Assembly (NCBI GenBank): GCA_011800155.1
Contig: CM022375.1
Span: 2,480,001 to 2,544,000 of the forward strand
Origin: Flammulina velutipes
Taxonomy: Eukaryota; Basidiomycota; Agaricomycetes; Agaricales; Physalacriaceae
Direction: 5' to 3'
Length of the DNA stretch: 64,000 nt
The notes under the pieces were generated by a model, which made no database searches, was not told where the DNA came from, and worked only from the letters and a program-made list of their open reading frames with translations. Positions 45,686 through 58,312 of this stretch are shown piece by piece. A program made the position numbers and the translations under genes. Each line of letters begins with the position of its first letter. The stretch's first letter is position 1.

Positions 45686-46143
45686 CCATGTTGAGTTCTT
45701 GCTTTTCCGATGGAACTCGGCTCCAGGCCTTGTAAACCACCATAGTGTGCAGAATGATGCGTTGGTTATCGATGTGGGTCGATGTGGCGCGGTCGCGGGT
45801 ACCTCGCTTCTGGCCCCAAAAATTATTGCGCGCGTTTTATACCGGACTACAACTAAACATAAAGTTAGACTCATCGTGATACTGGACAGTATATCAGACA
45901 AGCCTGACATTTAGATGCCATATGCTTCATTCTAAATCATTGGACGCCGTAGTACACAAAAGCTTTCTTTATATGCGCGCCGAATGCCACAATCTAGAGT
46001 AGCTCTATCTCCCAATCAACAGACGAATATCGAAGGTGCGCCACACACCGGATCAAGTCGGCATGATATCCCGGACTTGGCCTCTAACCACCATCTCGAA
46101 GATGAGCTCTGTAAAACGATTCGCGCGCTTTGGAAAAGCCGCA

Positions 46144-46850
46144 TGAACTCGTGCATCATGCCACCATCCCTCCCATTAGAGCTCAAAACTCTTATCGTCG
46201 CTGAAGTATTTTCTTCAGAACCTCGTGGAAGAACTCTCTCCAGTATCTGTCTTGCATGGCCAGAAGCCAATACTCTTATTCGCCAACGTCGCTTCAAAGC
46301 CGTCGAAACCTCTTCGGAAGACGCGCTGACAGCCTTCCTCGACACGACTGACGGCGCACCAGAGATCTTCACTACGATACGTTCTATGATTATTGCTTAC
46401 ATGGCATTCGAGGATCTAGGACACGGTGCATTCAGCAACTTGATCTCCAAAGCAGTTAACGTGGAATCCCTCGAGTTGCGTCGCTTTAAGTTCAAGATGG
46501 ACAGAGACTACGCCCATGTCCTACACACGTGCGCTCACCTCACGAAGCTTTCCCTCACCCATACGGACGTGGACAGAGTCTCTGATCTTTTCCATATCCT
46601 CTCATCCATACCTCGCCTCGCCAACCTCATTCTCCGCTGGCCACGCATACTAGAGCTTCGCGGTGTTATCTTTCCCAAAACGGGACGAAACCCTCCCGGC
46701 CGTCGTCGCTATCTCTCCTGGCTTGCTCTTCGACCACCATCATCTCTTTTCTTCGCATTCAATCCTACGTTAGCATGCTCTTCTTCTGCGACCAAGCCCT
46801 CCTTGCGCTGGCATGTGGACAAGAGTACTTCGTGCGCCTGCGCTTAGAAT
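46144..46850 (+). pseudogene. F-box/LRR-like gene, 3' end broken
   Basis: An F-box-like start (PSLPLELKTLIVAEVF) is followed by leucine-rich-like strands (FSNLISKAVNVESLELRRFK, HLTKLSLTHTDVDRVSDLF). After LANLILRWPRI the sequence becomes low in complexity and ends early at CACA, su​ggesting a frame change near 46650-46700. The frame upstream of the ATG runs through a TGCGCCACACACCGGATCAA repeat copy (46037-46061), so the gene's 5' side was hit by that repeat. A DUF6535 fragment follows at once. Confidence 0.6.
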
Positions 46851-46888
46851 GGTCGCCTTAGGAAATTGTACGTCGTTAGCCAAATCTT

Positions 46889-47027
46889 TGACAACGACAT
46901 GGTCATTGAAGCCGGCGACAATCTGGATATCCTTCTTGTCTTCGCTGGTCTCTTCGCATCAGTTTTGACGACATTCGTCGTGCAAACTTCCCAATCCCTG
47001 TCTACCACCATCATCAAAATCCTATAA
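46889..47027 (+). pseudogene. DUF6535 domain fragment
   Basis: The frame reads DNLDILLVFAGLFASVLTTF followed by VVQTSQSL and a stop. This is the first transmembrane segment of DUF6535, a common Agaricomycete membrane domain (…DVLLVFAGLFSAVVTAF-type). Only about 45 residues remain; the rest is absent. Confidence 0.65.
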
Positions 47028-49037
47028 GACGAATTCTATGCTTTATTCATCCCATACTGGTCCACTTTATCAACCTGCCTTGTACCAGGACGACCGCCGA
47101 CAGGACATATCGGTCTCGCGCCCATTGACTCGTCAGTCGGACAGAACATCATCACTTCGACAAAGACATATTCCACTCCGCCCTAAAGAGAATATCAAGT
47201 CCATCATAAAAGCATAAAAGCATAATCAGTCCACCAGAAAACCGCCCCAATCGTCAGCCCGCCCTAACGCAGATTGCCCCTCAAACGCGCCAGACGTTCC
47301 CGCCGCCATCGTTTTTCACCGGATCTTGCCGGGAACTGTACAGTTGGATCAGTGGCTGCGCGTGCTCCCCTTTCGGATGACAAATGCTAAATGCTTCGGT
47401 CCGGGCGAAATCACGATTACTCTTGCCATGCCTCCTATGCGCTGGACGCTCCTTCAGGCCTCCCTCTCCTGCGCCGACTACGAAGTCATCATTTCTCCCA
47501 ACGGGAGGAAGTTTCCTGCCAAGAAAGCTGCCTCCCCGTCAACGCGCACGTCACCTTCAGGAATATCCACTGGTTTATTGGGTACCGTCTCCAAAAAGAA
47601 CGTGTCCTTGGCTAACCTATCCTCACGGATCCGGACTCTGACACCATCACTGCACCTTGACCTCCTCGATGCCTCCTAATGCAAAATCATACCACCCTCC
47701 TCGGCACCGCTCCTTCCTCCGTCCTATCACTACTTACATCGACGTCGCTTGACGCTTGCTTGCCACTCCCATCCTAGAAGGACTTCCTGGACCTTCGTCA
47801 AAACATTGCGTGAAGACGTTGCGGCCTCGCATCGACGACATCCCTCTCTGCATTGTTATCGCCCGTCTCCCTCTTGTTGTCACCTATCCCGACCACATCG
47901 ATCTCTCATCCTTCCTCCTCCTGGACCATCATACCGAGTTACAGCCAGATCCGGCAAAGAAACAGACCCATATCCCCTTCGCCAACCTTTACTTAGGATA
48001 TTTTCCATACCCGATTGTGGGGCTGATCCTCCCTTGTACCCGCACATAGTGTATATAAATTGCATCTCTTTCTCTACTTGTGTCTGTCTCTGTCCAGTTA
48101 TGGAACATCACAGGAAATATTCTTGTTGCTGGTCGTGAAGGGATCTGTGCAGCGGTTATGCTGCAAGAAGATCTCGCCACACCCCGCCATCCAGGAAAGA
48201 TACCAACTCCGACTATGAAGATATGCCTTTAAAATATAATCAACTTCACCACCTTTTCCACATGTTCCTTATTCCAATGGCGACAGACTGTAGGTCTGTA
48301 TCCGAGGTGATTTATTTCCCTCTGAAGCAGCAGTGAGAGAGTACTTGCGACCCCTTGAAACATAGGGATATCCCCGGTATCACTCAACTTCTGCGTGAGA
48401 CTCGCGGTTCGCCACCTACCACAGTCTCACAAACGGTCGTTCCTTATAGGGACCGCAGACCGTCACTACCTACCTACCTACCTACCGTGTACACATGTCA
48501 TATCATATTTGTGTGCGTGGCTTTGACTACAATTCTGCTCGTCACGGTCCCGACGGTGAAAAGCATTTCAGAAGATCTACTGCGTCGCTGTTGGTCAGGT
48601 CATTGGTACGTTGATGATAGTCTTACGCGCCGCTAGCTGATAAAAAGACAGAGAGCTGCTTTTCACCCACCTACTGCCCTGCCATTACTACTGCAGTATT
48701 GCTCTGACTGCATCGCGGACGGAAAACCAGATACATCATCATGCTTCCATGCTGCCGCCTCGTAAAGTGTGCGTCATCTTGCCTTTTCCTATGTCGTCCC
48801 ATTGTTCACACATGTGTAGACTCCTTCAATGTGAGCCTCTATGTGACGCTGCGCTCTGAACTGCGAGCCGCATTCAGATCCCCTCTTCACTAAAAGTATG
48901 ACGGGATGATTTTATCAGCGTTGCAGCATGCCCTTGTTTGTTTATGTCGTCAATAGAGTTATTGATGAACCCGTCCTTCGATTCACTTCTTATCATTCGT
49001 CCATCAACTCCATTGGATCCTCTCTCTCTCCAGTAGG
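47028..49037. other. Region of decayed coding fragments and a (CTAC)n microsatellite
   Basis: Frames at 47326-47679 and 47756-48049 overlap others, contain leucine-rich pieces (IRTLTPSLHLDLL) and look like broken F-box/LRR-type sequence. At about 48285-48450 lies the segment shared with 23755-23900. A CTAC tetranucleotide run of about five units lies at 48465-48486. No intact gene. Confidence 0.5.
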
Positions 49038-50781
49038 ATGGCTGATTTTCTGAGCCTAAAGGAGCTGTACGTTCCTTTACAATCTATGCTCGCATTCTCT
49101 GATAGGTTCAATAAGACTCAAACGTCAGGAAGAGGAGACCGCCGCATGGATTGAGACATTTCAACTCAATAGGGCCGTCGCTGCGGTTTTCAGTCACAAT
49201 GACGAGATACCTACAGGCGACTATCCAGCTATACAATCCTCCACATCAACTATCAAGGCCGTCGAAGAGGGCCTCACGTCGCGCTTGGAACTCCTCGACG
49301 CAGCACTGTGGACGCTACGCGTGCAAAAAGAGTTTGTCAAGGAAATTCACGAGGCGCACCTATCCGCATTTGCGCCGATCCGTAAAGTCCCTTCCGAAAC
49401 TCTGAACCAAATATTCCTTGAAGCCTGTACGGACAACGAAGGATCTTATCCCGTCCTTCTTAACGTTTTTTCCATGCCTTGGGTTCTGGCCCGAGTTTGT
49501 CGAAAATGGCGCGGCATTGTTGAGTACGGGCCTTTCTGGACTCATATTTGTACTTCCAAGAGCAACACCAGTTTCAGGATGGACGGGGATCTTTGTCAGG
49601 ACATTCTCTCCGAAATCTTACGCCGCAACGGCCGGCGTCCCATTGACCTCACCATCACTCCCAGGATGATCGCCCATCCAGGTATAGTGAGCCTGCTGGC
49701 CGCGCATTCCGATCATCTGGAGAGTGTGGAGATTTATGCCATCAAGGAGACATGGCCCCGGTTTGCCGAATTATCGCTCCCTTCTCTACAATACCTACAG
49801 ATCGTCGATGGCCTCGACCTGGAAACTGGAAGCCCGCCGCTGAGCCTTGGCTTTCCTAATACCCCTGGGCTTCATTCTCTCGCCATGATCTTATCTACAC
49901 TCCCACGGATGGGCTTGAACAGATCGTTTACACTGGATGATTTTTCCGTGCCCTACCAACAACTACGCAATTTCAGTGTAATCGATCAGAACATGATACT
50001 CGCAGAGCCACTTCCCCTCTGTTTCATTCGGTGTTTGATACAGTGTCCATACCTCGACACATATGGAAAATGGAGCCAGGATAGGCGTGACGCGCTACCG
50101 ACTTCTAGTGATGCCGTGAAGCGTCATTGTCTACCCCAAATCAAAAAGTTGATTACCAACGATATCCATCTCCTACGTTTACTCAACCTCCCATCGTTGA
50201 CGCATCTCGTTTTAGGTCAGAACATCCCTACAAGCCTTTCTTCGAGGCATATTCCAATCAATCCACTCCGCGATGAATCCTACCGTGTTTCCCTCATGGA
50301 ATGCACCATTGACATGGTCAACGCGTCGGGTCGCAACCTCACTTTCTTGCAACTCAACAATGTTGCTCTGACGCAGCATTTTTTGCCGTTTCTTCACACT
50401 CTCAATACTCTGGAGACGTTGGAACTGGTGATACCAGATAAACATTGGAATCGTATGGATGATAACGCTGTGCTCACGCAATTCTTTCTTGATTTAGGAG
50501 CGGAGCTCACCTTTCTGCCATCGCTGAAGGTGCTGGATGTCCGCGTGGTCCCAGCCAGCCATCCACCGGCGGCTGCCATTACTACCGCCACTACCGGAGT
50601 CAAATTCACATTTATCAACGCGACTTTGGTGCAGGCTATCGCCTCCCGCTCTCATCTTCTCCAATCCTTTACTCTGTCTTTACGAGCCCAAGACGTTTCT
50701 TGGGATCTTTCGCAGGAGGAAGAAGCCAAGTTGCGGAGCATGTACTTTGTGAGGGTGGTTCGGACGACGGACGTCCGCTAG
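49038..50781 (+). CDS. F-box-like domain protein with LRR-like body
   Basis: One long frame from about 49108 to 50781 (557 codons). It starts with a coiled segment (RLKRQEEETAAWIE, LLDAALWTLRVQKEFVKEI), then the Agaricomycete F-box signature APIRKVPSETLNQIFLEAC and RVCRKWRGIVEYGPFWTHI, then leucine-rich strands (ESVEIYAIKE, LQYLQIVDGL, ETLELVIPD, SLKVLDVRV). Such proteins act as substrate adaptors of SCF ubiquitin ligases. The likely first exon is 49038-49066 (MADFLSLKE), but joining it to AG at 49105 is out by one base, so the 5' end is unsolved or broken. The 3' part is the source relative of the relic at 12366. Confidence 0.82.
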
Positions 50782-51126
50782 GTACGATTGAGGCTGGAGG
50801 CATGTCACTTGTATACACAAAAAACTTCCAATAGTATTCGCGGTGATGTACCATGTATCTAGATACTGCAAGCCTTTGTGTCCCCAGTGAATGAGGTCTT
50901 TCACGCAGTCCAGAATAGCTTCCTGACGGAAACGGCGAACAATGTATTGTCTCGACTGTTCTGCAAATCACATCAACCATTGCCGTCCCAAAACTCTGAC
51001 CACCTCGCTTCCACGTCGTCGTGTTGAGCAGCTCTATTCGGATACAATAATCACTACTATTGATAGTGATTATCAGTCAGATAGATGCCACGGGGCATCT
51101 TGGTGTTAACTCACCAGCTTTCGCAT
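50782..51126. other. Intergenic, no gene seen
   Basis: A near-palindrome ATAATCACTACTATTGATAG, continuing TGATTAT, lies at 51045-51071 and could act as a hairpin between the convergent F-box and bZIP genes. Confidence 0.45.
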
Positions 51127-51408
51127 TCACTCCGGAAGAGGCACATTACGGTTCCTCAGCAACGCCTCCAAAACCTGTACCATACATTTCCACTTCGCCA
51201 CCTCCTTCTTCAGTACGTCGATCTGCTCCTCGAGATGATTTATATGCTCCTTCTTTCTCTGTCGAGAACGCTGAGCAGCAACCCGGTTGCGTCGTCGTCG
51301 TTCCAGCAATTCCGGCCCGGGTTGAAGAACATCGTCGTCGGCGAGCTCATCCTGCTCGAGTGACTGAGGTCGGAACAGATGGGTAGTGGTAGTGGTGTTA
51401 GTTCCCAT
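51127..51408 (-). CDS. Small bZIP transcription factor
   Basis: Single exon, 93 residues. The basic region RRRRNRVAAQRSRQRKKEHI carries the NxxAAxxSRxRK core, followed by a leucine zipper with heptads L-x6-I/L (HLEEQIDVLKKEVAKWKCMV, then LEALL). It ends soon after the zipper (NVPLPE). It should dimerise and bind DNA in the nucleus; with no visible activation domain it may act as a dimerisation partner or a repressor. A TTTATAAA box lies about 45 nt upstream (51453-51460). Confidence 0.88.
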   Translation of the reverse strand: MGTNTTTTTHLFRPQSLEQDELADDDVLQPGPELLERRRRNRVAAQRSRQRKKEHINHLEEQIDVLKKEVAKWKCMVQVLEALLRNRNVPLPE

Positions 51409-51452
51409 CCTCGAGGAGTGGATGCTGGCTCACCCGACAGCTTACCCTCATC

Positions 51453-51460
51453 TTTATAAA
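51453..51460 (-). promoter_or_regulatory. TATA-like box of the bZIP gene
   Basis: TTTATAAA, palindromic, 45 nt upstream of the bZIP start at 51408. Confidence 0.5.
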
Positions 51461-52220
51461 GTAAGGGTATCTTCCGGACCGCATGACTGTTGCATGCGCT
51501 TGCAGCTGTACTAGCTATCCCAATACGTCGAACAGCCCTACGGTGCCATCATTGTTCTCCTGATATAGTTTGAGTACACGTAGACTTTAGTCAATCTGAG
51601 TCACTCGAGTCTTTGGATTGAAGGATTCCTGATTTGATGTGGCGCAGTGGCGGTGCCGAGAGCATGAGAAATAGAAATCGCATTTGTGACCATGCGCAGT
51701 CAAAAGCAAGGCAGTCTGGTTAATCGCATGGAAATTCGTTAATACACGCTGGCTCGGAGTTCAAACGTTCACAGCCAAACATCTAGATCATACTACATGA
51801 GAAGGTGTAACACTCATCTCGCCACTGCCACTAAAGCTGCTACGTCCATTTTCGTCTCGACCGATTTCATTTTCCATGACGAACCAAAGCTGTCCTTTGG
51901 CATCCTTGTGGGCCGTAGCGAATCCTTAATTGACAGGGACGACACGGCGTTCCGGCCCGGGGTTGCGTTGTAACATTTTTTGGCTTCAACATATACACTC
52001 AACTCAAGGACAAGCCGTTTGTTGTATCTGGCGTCAGTCCGTTTCTGGAGCTTCATACATATTTAAAGATACTCACTGGACGTCAATTGCACCTCGCAAC
52101 TACGTCAACTCATTCAGTCATCAACTCCCGCTCGGTTCGTCTTAAGACACAGCACCATCTGTAAGCTAACGCACACTCCCTCCTTGTTATAATTGTAGTG
52201 CTCTGAACAGCTTCCCACAG
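51461..52220. other. Intergenic, no gene supported
   Basis: TGTGGCGCAGTGG at about 51641-51653 matches both the dispersed repeat core and a tRNA A-box, but no tRNA fold or B-box follows at a proper distance. Frames at 51814-52145 have no features. Confidence 0.5.
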
Positions 52221-53942
52221 ATGACGGAAGAGTCTACACTCCCGACTTGCTCCTCCCAACCCGATGGTGAAGTACCCTCGACACGTCGTCAGGGGAGACT
52301 TCGTCTTCAGAACGGATCCTCTGTCAGTATCTCCGTGAAGCGTGAGAACGCGCCAATCAGACTCTCTTCACCAACTCCCCCTCCCGACCCCGAAGGTTGG
52401 AAGAACCCCGCAGAATTGCAGTACATCGACGCGTCCGCGATCAAAAAAGATGAAATCATCGACTTTCTGCTCAAAAACAGAGTCTCGATTCCCGGCAGGC
52501 CTTTGGAACGTCCGTATACTGGGTGTGTCGTAACATCTATAGACGGGACGACGACGACGATCCCGCCGGTGTATCGCATTCCGCTGCTCTTTGTCTTGGA
52601 GTTCCAGTGGTGGAGCGTCCGGTTGGTGCTTGGCGTCGAGAATGTTGAGTTACGGAGGAAGGAATGGGAGCAGTTCGGATCGGGTATCTACCATGTGGCA
52701 CGCCTCGCCAACGAGTTTCTCGTCGCTGCTCGGAAAGTCTCTGAACAGGGTGCAATGTCGAAAAAGTGGCGATGGCCGCAGTTGGACAGGGCGCTGACGC
52801 GCTATCGGATGGGTTGGATGCTTTCCATACCGGAACATCTCCAAGAGTTCTATGAGATTCACGGAGAGGAGCCGTACAGACGGGATCCACTTGCGAGTCG
52901 TGCGTTCGAGATCTTTCTATTATGATTTCAACTCATCGTTGACTAGATTGGAAAAGTATCGCCAAGAAGGGACACAATGGGTTCAACGTCTCCGAAGAGC
53001 ACATCGACGACGGCGTTACCGCCGATGAGCTTTCGAAAGGCTTGCAGAAGGCTGACGGGGATTGGAGATGGGTATCCGACCCCAACGTGACACCAGCGAA
53101 ATCACCTCCTCCCCCTCCTTCAGCGTCTAGCGTGGTCTCCCCAGCACGTTCTGCCTCTGAAGCATCTGAGCAATCTATCCCACCCATCAAGATCCCTACT
53201 TTGATAACGAACAAACGCAGGAAGGATACCACGAAATGTTTGTTATTTCCTCTTTTCGTAGCAAGTATAACGTTATATTGATCTTCATCTAGCGCCATCG
53301 CCATCGCCGTCGCCTTCACCGTCCCCAACACCTCCTCCTCAACGCGTAACCTCGCCGAAGAAAAGTCGAATAACAACGCTGAAGGAAGCAGGACGCGTAC
53401 CGACACTAGTCCCCATCACAACGTCGATATCTACGTCATCTTCATGTCCTTCTCTCGAACTGGATTCCGACTCGCCGCCCTCCCCTCTATCTCCTCTACA
53501 GGCCAGTCCAAAGGCTCGAGTAGTCCCGAAGCCCAAACCGTCAGTCGAAGTCGACCCTCAACCCTCCGCCGGCCCCAGCCGCGTTACTCGAGCAAAGTCC
53601 AAACGGAAATCACCCACAAACACCGACGACTCGCTTTCTGAGAGATTCAAGGAAGATACAACATTCTCCTTACCGGCGAAGAAACGACGTACCGCGATCG
53701 CACCTCGGCCGATGCAACCACCTCCTCGTCCTCGTCCACCACCGCAATCACAATTCTTCCCATCTCATCCACATCAGGATGGTCCCGAGAGTAACCTCAT
53801 CCCGGTGTTACTCGATCTCATACAGTCCGATGCGCTTCGACATCAGAACGAGAGGCTCAAGGGGCTGGAGAACGAGATCCGACTATTCAAAGAAGAACTC
53901 GAGAACGGATGGGTATCGTTTCCTGCTGTAGAGGAGACGTGA
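52221..53942 (+). CDS. Unknown basidiomycete protein with Pro/Ser-rich C-terminal half
   Basis: Exons 52221-52899, 52947-53237 and 53293-53942 join exactly to 539 residues. The N-terminal half is globular (WKNPAELQYIDASAIKKDEI, PPVYRIPLLFVLEFQWWSVR, WGQ-like RMGWMLSIPEHLQEFYEIHG); after intron 1 follows HWKSIAKKGHNGFNVSEEHI, which shows the splice is right. The second half is disordered, with SPSPSPSPS, a KKRR-type nuclear signal (LPAKKRRTA) and a final short coiled coil (NERLKGLENEIRLFKEELEN). Probably nuclear; no family named. Confidence 0.78.
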
Positions 53943-54123
53943 TTGACTGTAATCTTGCACTTCGTCTTTATTGATTGTAGCCACACAGCCGTGATAAATA
54001 CATATGCGACTGAGTTGAGCTACTATCGCGTCCTTGTATTGTCTGCATTCAAGGTACTTAGATAGTCTGTCTGGTGCGATGTCTCCAGACCCAGGGAAGC
54101 ATATGAACGCAGGTAAGCCAGAC

Positions 54124-55122
54124 CTATAGACGTGCCATCAGAGGAGCAAAGGCTGGGAAAAGGTGACCTACATTATACCATTTATATGAGATTCCATCCT
54201 CCCGTTGCGTTCTAAGGAAGAAGAAGCGCAGTCCGATGAATATTCCCAACCCACTAAACAAGCTCCCGAGCACGAATCTCAAGTCCCATATGCAAGATAG
54301 GACGATGCACCAACCAGAAATTGTCAAGAGTATGGAACACCTCGAGCTAGCCGGATACGATATGGGCAATGTCAATCGTTTGCTCTTCAGATCACCTTGA
54401 ACGTCCCGGAAGTCCTGCGCCTGCATGGTCGTAGTAATGACACCAAAACTAATCCATACAGCCATGTTGGCAGCATCAGTCATTGATTCTCTGTTTTCTT
54501 ATGGTGTAGCGTTCATGCATCAGTAGTTGTATCAAGTTCACGGATTGACACATACCAGCAATCAAGAACGCTCCCCACTCGAAACATGCATATGCTGCGC
54601 CGTTGAGGATGTTACGCGCAACCCAGTGGCGGGAGTAATCGAGCTCGTTGTAGATCATAGCGAAGAGGGAAAGCGCAAGGCTGGCTTTTGCGACACCGAC
54701 ACCATACCAATACGAATGGGAGTAACATATCGGAAGAAGGATCCATCGTAGAATTTTTGCTCGATGGATATCGATGAGTCCTGCAGGAATGGGCCGGTAT
54801 GGTTTATTCTCGCGGTCTTCGTCTGCACCAACAATCTGATTTGAGACGTCCAGAGGAAGGAGATTCAGCCATATCCAAAATAAGATGCTGGGAGTTCGGG
54901 AGACGCATGTTGTAGTGGCAGTCGCGATCACGAAGAATGCCTGTGTAATAAGAATATTATAAGTGGCGACTCAAGTTGCGAGTATAATTCGCTTACCACG
55001 GGGATGAGAATGGTAATCAGGTCAGACTTCGTAAACAGATAGAGGATTTTGAACGGGGCTGCGATGTACGCATAGGTTTGGCATAGTGAACGAGTGGATG
55101 AGGAGTGTGCAAGGAGCATCAT
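54124..55122 (-). CDS. UbiA-family prenyltransferase
   Basis: Exons 55122-54997, 54940-54556 and 54488-54124 give 291 residues with about eight hydrophobic segments. The first Asp-rich motif is NQIVGADEDRENKPYRPIPAG (NxxxDxxxD plus the NKPxRP that follows); the second is QDFRDVQGDLKSKR (DxxxD type). These bind the Mg-prenyl-diphosphate. Fungal members prenylate quinones, indoles or terpenoid precursors in membranes; the acceptor here is unknown. The third exon uses the second of two adjacent AGs, since the first gives a stop. Confidence 0.88.
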
Positions 55123-55633
55123 GATATGTCGGGAAGATAGAGATGTCCTTGAGGTTTTATGAGAAATATGCTAGCCGTAATAGCCCAATGATATGCGCTT
55201 GACTCCATGCTCAAATGAATAGCGACGAATAGTGACTTCCACATCTGTTGGGAGTGCGAGTTGCTGTTTGGAGAAAGATGAGAGCGCCTTCAACATACAT
55301 TCGGGACTACATCAACCATGCCTTCGTTCACGGGGAGTTACAATTTGAGGATCAGTGACGGGATCAAGAGTGTGGCGCACGCGGTCCGATTATCCGATGA
55401 CGGGTAGAATAGAGAGCCGAAGACAAAGACTTGTAGTGCGACTTCGTCTTCAATGCTTGAAAGACCTCCGAAAAGCAATAACAAGAGATTTATTTCTATC
55501 TGTAAGCATATACATATACATAAGTACAACGGTATCAATTCAATTACAAGCAAGAAAGCACAAGTTTTGCCCGAATCCATGTTATCAAGTACAACCTGCT
55601 GTCATCTCACGGAAGTTGACGCTCTCCCTGCTC
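55123..55633. other. Intergenic with repeat core
   Basis: GGATCAAGAGTGTGGCGCA at 55361-55379 is the dispersed repeat in reverse orientation, with GGATCAA beside it. No gene. Confidence 0.5.
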
Positions 55634-57228
55634 TCAGTCAACGTTTTGTCCATGTCGATTTCCATCTAATGCCAATGAACAATGAGGACGATCATCAATC
55701 GATGAAAAGAGACAGCTCACCACGTTGCCTTTCTCTTCGTCCATCAGTTCGCGGCTGTTACTTGAACGAAGGCTTTGATTTCTCAACATGACCGGGTCGC
55801 ACGAGTATTCCTTTGTCGTATCGATTTTGATGGAGATGCCCGAGATGCTGGGGTGCGTGGCGGCGGTATGAGCAGGTCGCTAAATCGATGTTAGCTGGGT
55901 ATGTAGTCATAGAAGAACAGACACGTACCCTCGCCGTGCTATTCAAGCTTCCAAAGCTCTTTGTCGTCCCCAGCTGACTATCTTTTGGGTTCGCAGTCAT
56001 TGACGCCATCGAGAAACTGAGACCGGCGTCTTTCCACTGCGAATCGGAGGTGCTATTGACGACTCCGCCGGCGGATGACGACCGAATAGATCGTCGGGCG
56101 TTGAGCGTCGCAAGAAGTGAGTTCGCATAGACTTGAAAGACGTGAATACTTCGGGTATGAAAAGGATGACAGGGAACTCACGTCGACCGATACAGAAGAA
56201 GAAGGCGATGTAGATGAACGCGCTGGGTCGTGTCATGATACTTACGAGCGATGCGATAGCGCAGAGAGATGTCAACATGCCAGTATTGAGAGAGAATGCG
56301 ATCTATAGGCACATGTGTCAGAAAAAAGGACGGAGAAGATAACTCGGGGGGCACTGACCAAACGATTGATCATTTTTTTGCTCCTTGAAAAGCCAGTTTT
56401 GCTTCGTTGGAGCAGGTAAACGAGAGATATCGTAATAAGGACGTCTCCTGCCATGGCCAGGACGTTGACTGTCAGGCTGAGTGTTTTGAGCCTTCCGAGG
56501 AACTCGACAGTCAGAGGATTAGTCAGAGCGATGATGCTGTACACTATGATGAACGTATCAGCAGGAAAAAGTAAGGTAAAATAGAGGACTCACCCAAAAC
56601 GCAAACGAATTCACCGATGACGAGACAGTACACTACGGCGGTAAGGTAGACATTGCGTCCGGACACTGAAATCACATTCGCCACAAGTTGACAGGACAGA
56701 ATTAAAAGGCGTACATTTCCACACCCTCATGGTAAGGAAGCTTTGGACGAGGAAGGCGGTGAATCCGTTGAAGAGGACTTCGACCAGCAAAGACCTGAAA
56801 ACTGTCAGACCGCTTGAGGGCCGCAGTGAGCCGTACTCACCAAACCGTCTTCGTCAACTCTTCCACCCTTCCGAAGTCGGTTACAACATACGTATAGACA
56901 GAATGCGAGATAAGCGCTTGGTGGACGGTGTCAAAGAATATGACGAGCGTGACCTAAAGCGCGTGTCAGAAATAGAAAACACTGCATGTAAATAGACTCA
57001 CAAGCCCTTTAACGCCAAACCATCGATCACGACTTCCACCTTCGTCCTCGTAGCTGAACTGATGTGTAAAGTAGTAGTAAGTCTGCCCGAGAGATACGCC
57101 ATGCAGTCTAGCGAACATGATGGTAAGCAAACGTGAGGAGGGCCAACACGAAGCAGGACTTACATGGCAGCAACGATGACACCGATGAGTGCTGCGCCGA
57201 GCGTAGAGTCGATGGTTTCCTCGCCCAT
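55634..57228 (-). CDS. DUF6534-type seven-transmembrane protein
   Basis: A multi-exon gene starting MGEETIDSTLGAALIGVIVA. Successive exons read GVSLGQTYYYF, FFDTVHQALISHSVYTYVVT, VQSFLTMRVWK, then SLVYLLQRSKTGFSRSKKMI and, across an intron, LTSLCAIASLVSIMTRPSAF, FFFCIGR and RRSIRSSSAGGVVNS, the signature of Agaricomycete DUF6534 proteins. The cytosolic tail continues through a last intron (ending near 55870) to a stop at 55634. Function unknown; GPCR-like topology. Not related in detail to the array family. Exact borders of the central exons were not all checked. Confidence 0.82.
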
Positions 57229-58259
57229 ACTGTTGAAAAGAGCGTCGACGATGAAGGAAGGAAAGAAAGAGTGAAAGTTGCGATCGTCTATTCACTCCAT
57301 TCATTTTCTACGCAAGTGCGAGCAGGCCAGAAGCACTTGAAGCTAACCCATATTGGGACACGAAAAGGCAGAGCGTAATGGAAGTGAAGGAGCCGTACGA
57401 AGGTACCTTCGAAAGGAAACCGCTTTCCTGTTCCCGTCTTGACAGGATCCGCAGTTCCTGACTTCAAGAAAGAGCGTAGGCGGCGAAGAAATTGCTGAAA
57501 GGTTGGATACTTGGATTGTTCAACAGAATACATTCTGCAAGCACATTATCATGATGGTAGGAAAAAGAAATTAAAAAAATGTGGACAATATATCATTCCC
57601 ACGCCACACATGCCGATTCGGCAGGTGATTGAGGGTGCCTTCTTTCCATTGACACCAGTAATTTCCATGCGTGTAGCCTTCCAGAAACCTTGCACGCGTT
57701 TTGCGGACTTCGTTTCTACTTCAGTTTTGCTAGGCCGTGTTCTTTCCGCAATGTGGGAGGGCAACGGCCATGGAGACGGGCACCAGAAAAGGATCTTCGG
57801 AAACCTCGAGGCCGTGAAGATGTTCATGCCCAGATATGGCACCGCTGGTCATGCGAACTACATATGTAGAGTGGCGCACAAGCAAAGTCAAGAATTATTA
57901 TTCATATTGCATCTGACCTTTCAAGGCGCCACGCCCGTTTGCCCCTTAGTTGGTCATTGAGTCGTGTATCTATGTCGCACCAGCTATCTCTTCAGATATC
58001 TTTCTCTCTATGATGGCGGAGCGAGGTTGCAGGGACATCGATCAAATCATGCCACCGGCATTACTTGCCCACCCATTAACCGCCATGGCGGGCGTATTCT
58101 TTCGCGCGTAAAGTCCAGAATTATGGCCTTCTATAGCCTCTGTTGCTTCTGCTACCTTTTACCACTCTGATTCCAAGTCCTGGATGTCATTTGACCTGTT
58201 AAGCGGACCGCCCCCGCCTTCTGCCAATTTTGCAATTCATCAAGATTAGCTATCGCTGA
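57229..58259. other. Intergenic, no gene supported
   Basis: Open frames at 57288-57533, 57511-57960 and 57549-57842 overlap each other on both strands with no features. GTGGCGCAC lies near 57871. Confidence 0.5.
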
Positions 58260-58266
58260 TATAAAG
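58260..58266 (+). promoter_or_regulatory. TATA box of the amino-acid permease gene
   Basis: GATATAAAGGC, 47 nt before the ATG at 58313. Confidence 0.6.
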
Positions 58267-58312
58267 GCATTTATTCTACCGGCACTTCTGTGCATCTTGC
58301 GCGACTCCCACC

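Noticed and set aside
51641..51653. TGGCGCAGTGG, a perfect tRNA A-box
   Set aside because: No B-box or cloverleaf follows; the string overlaps the dispersed repeat core, which explains it.
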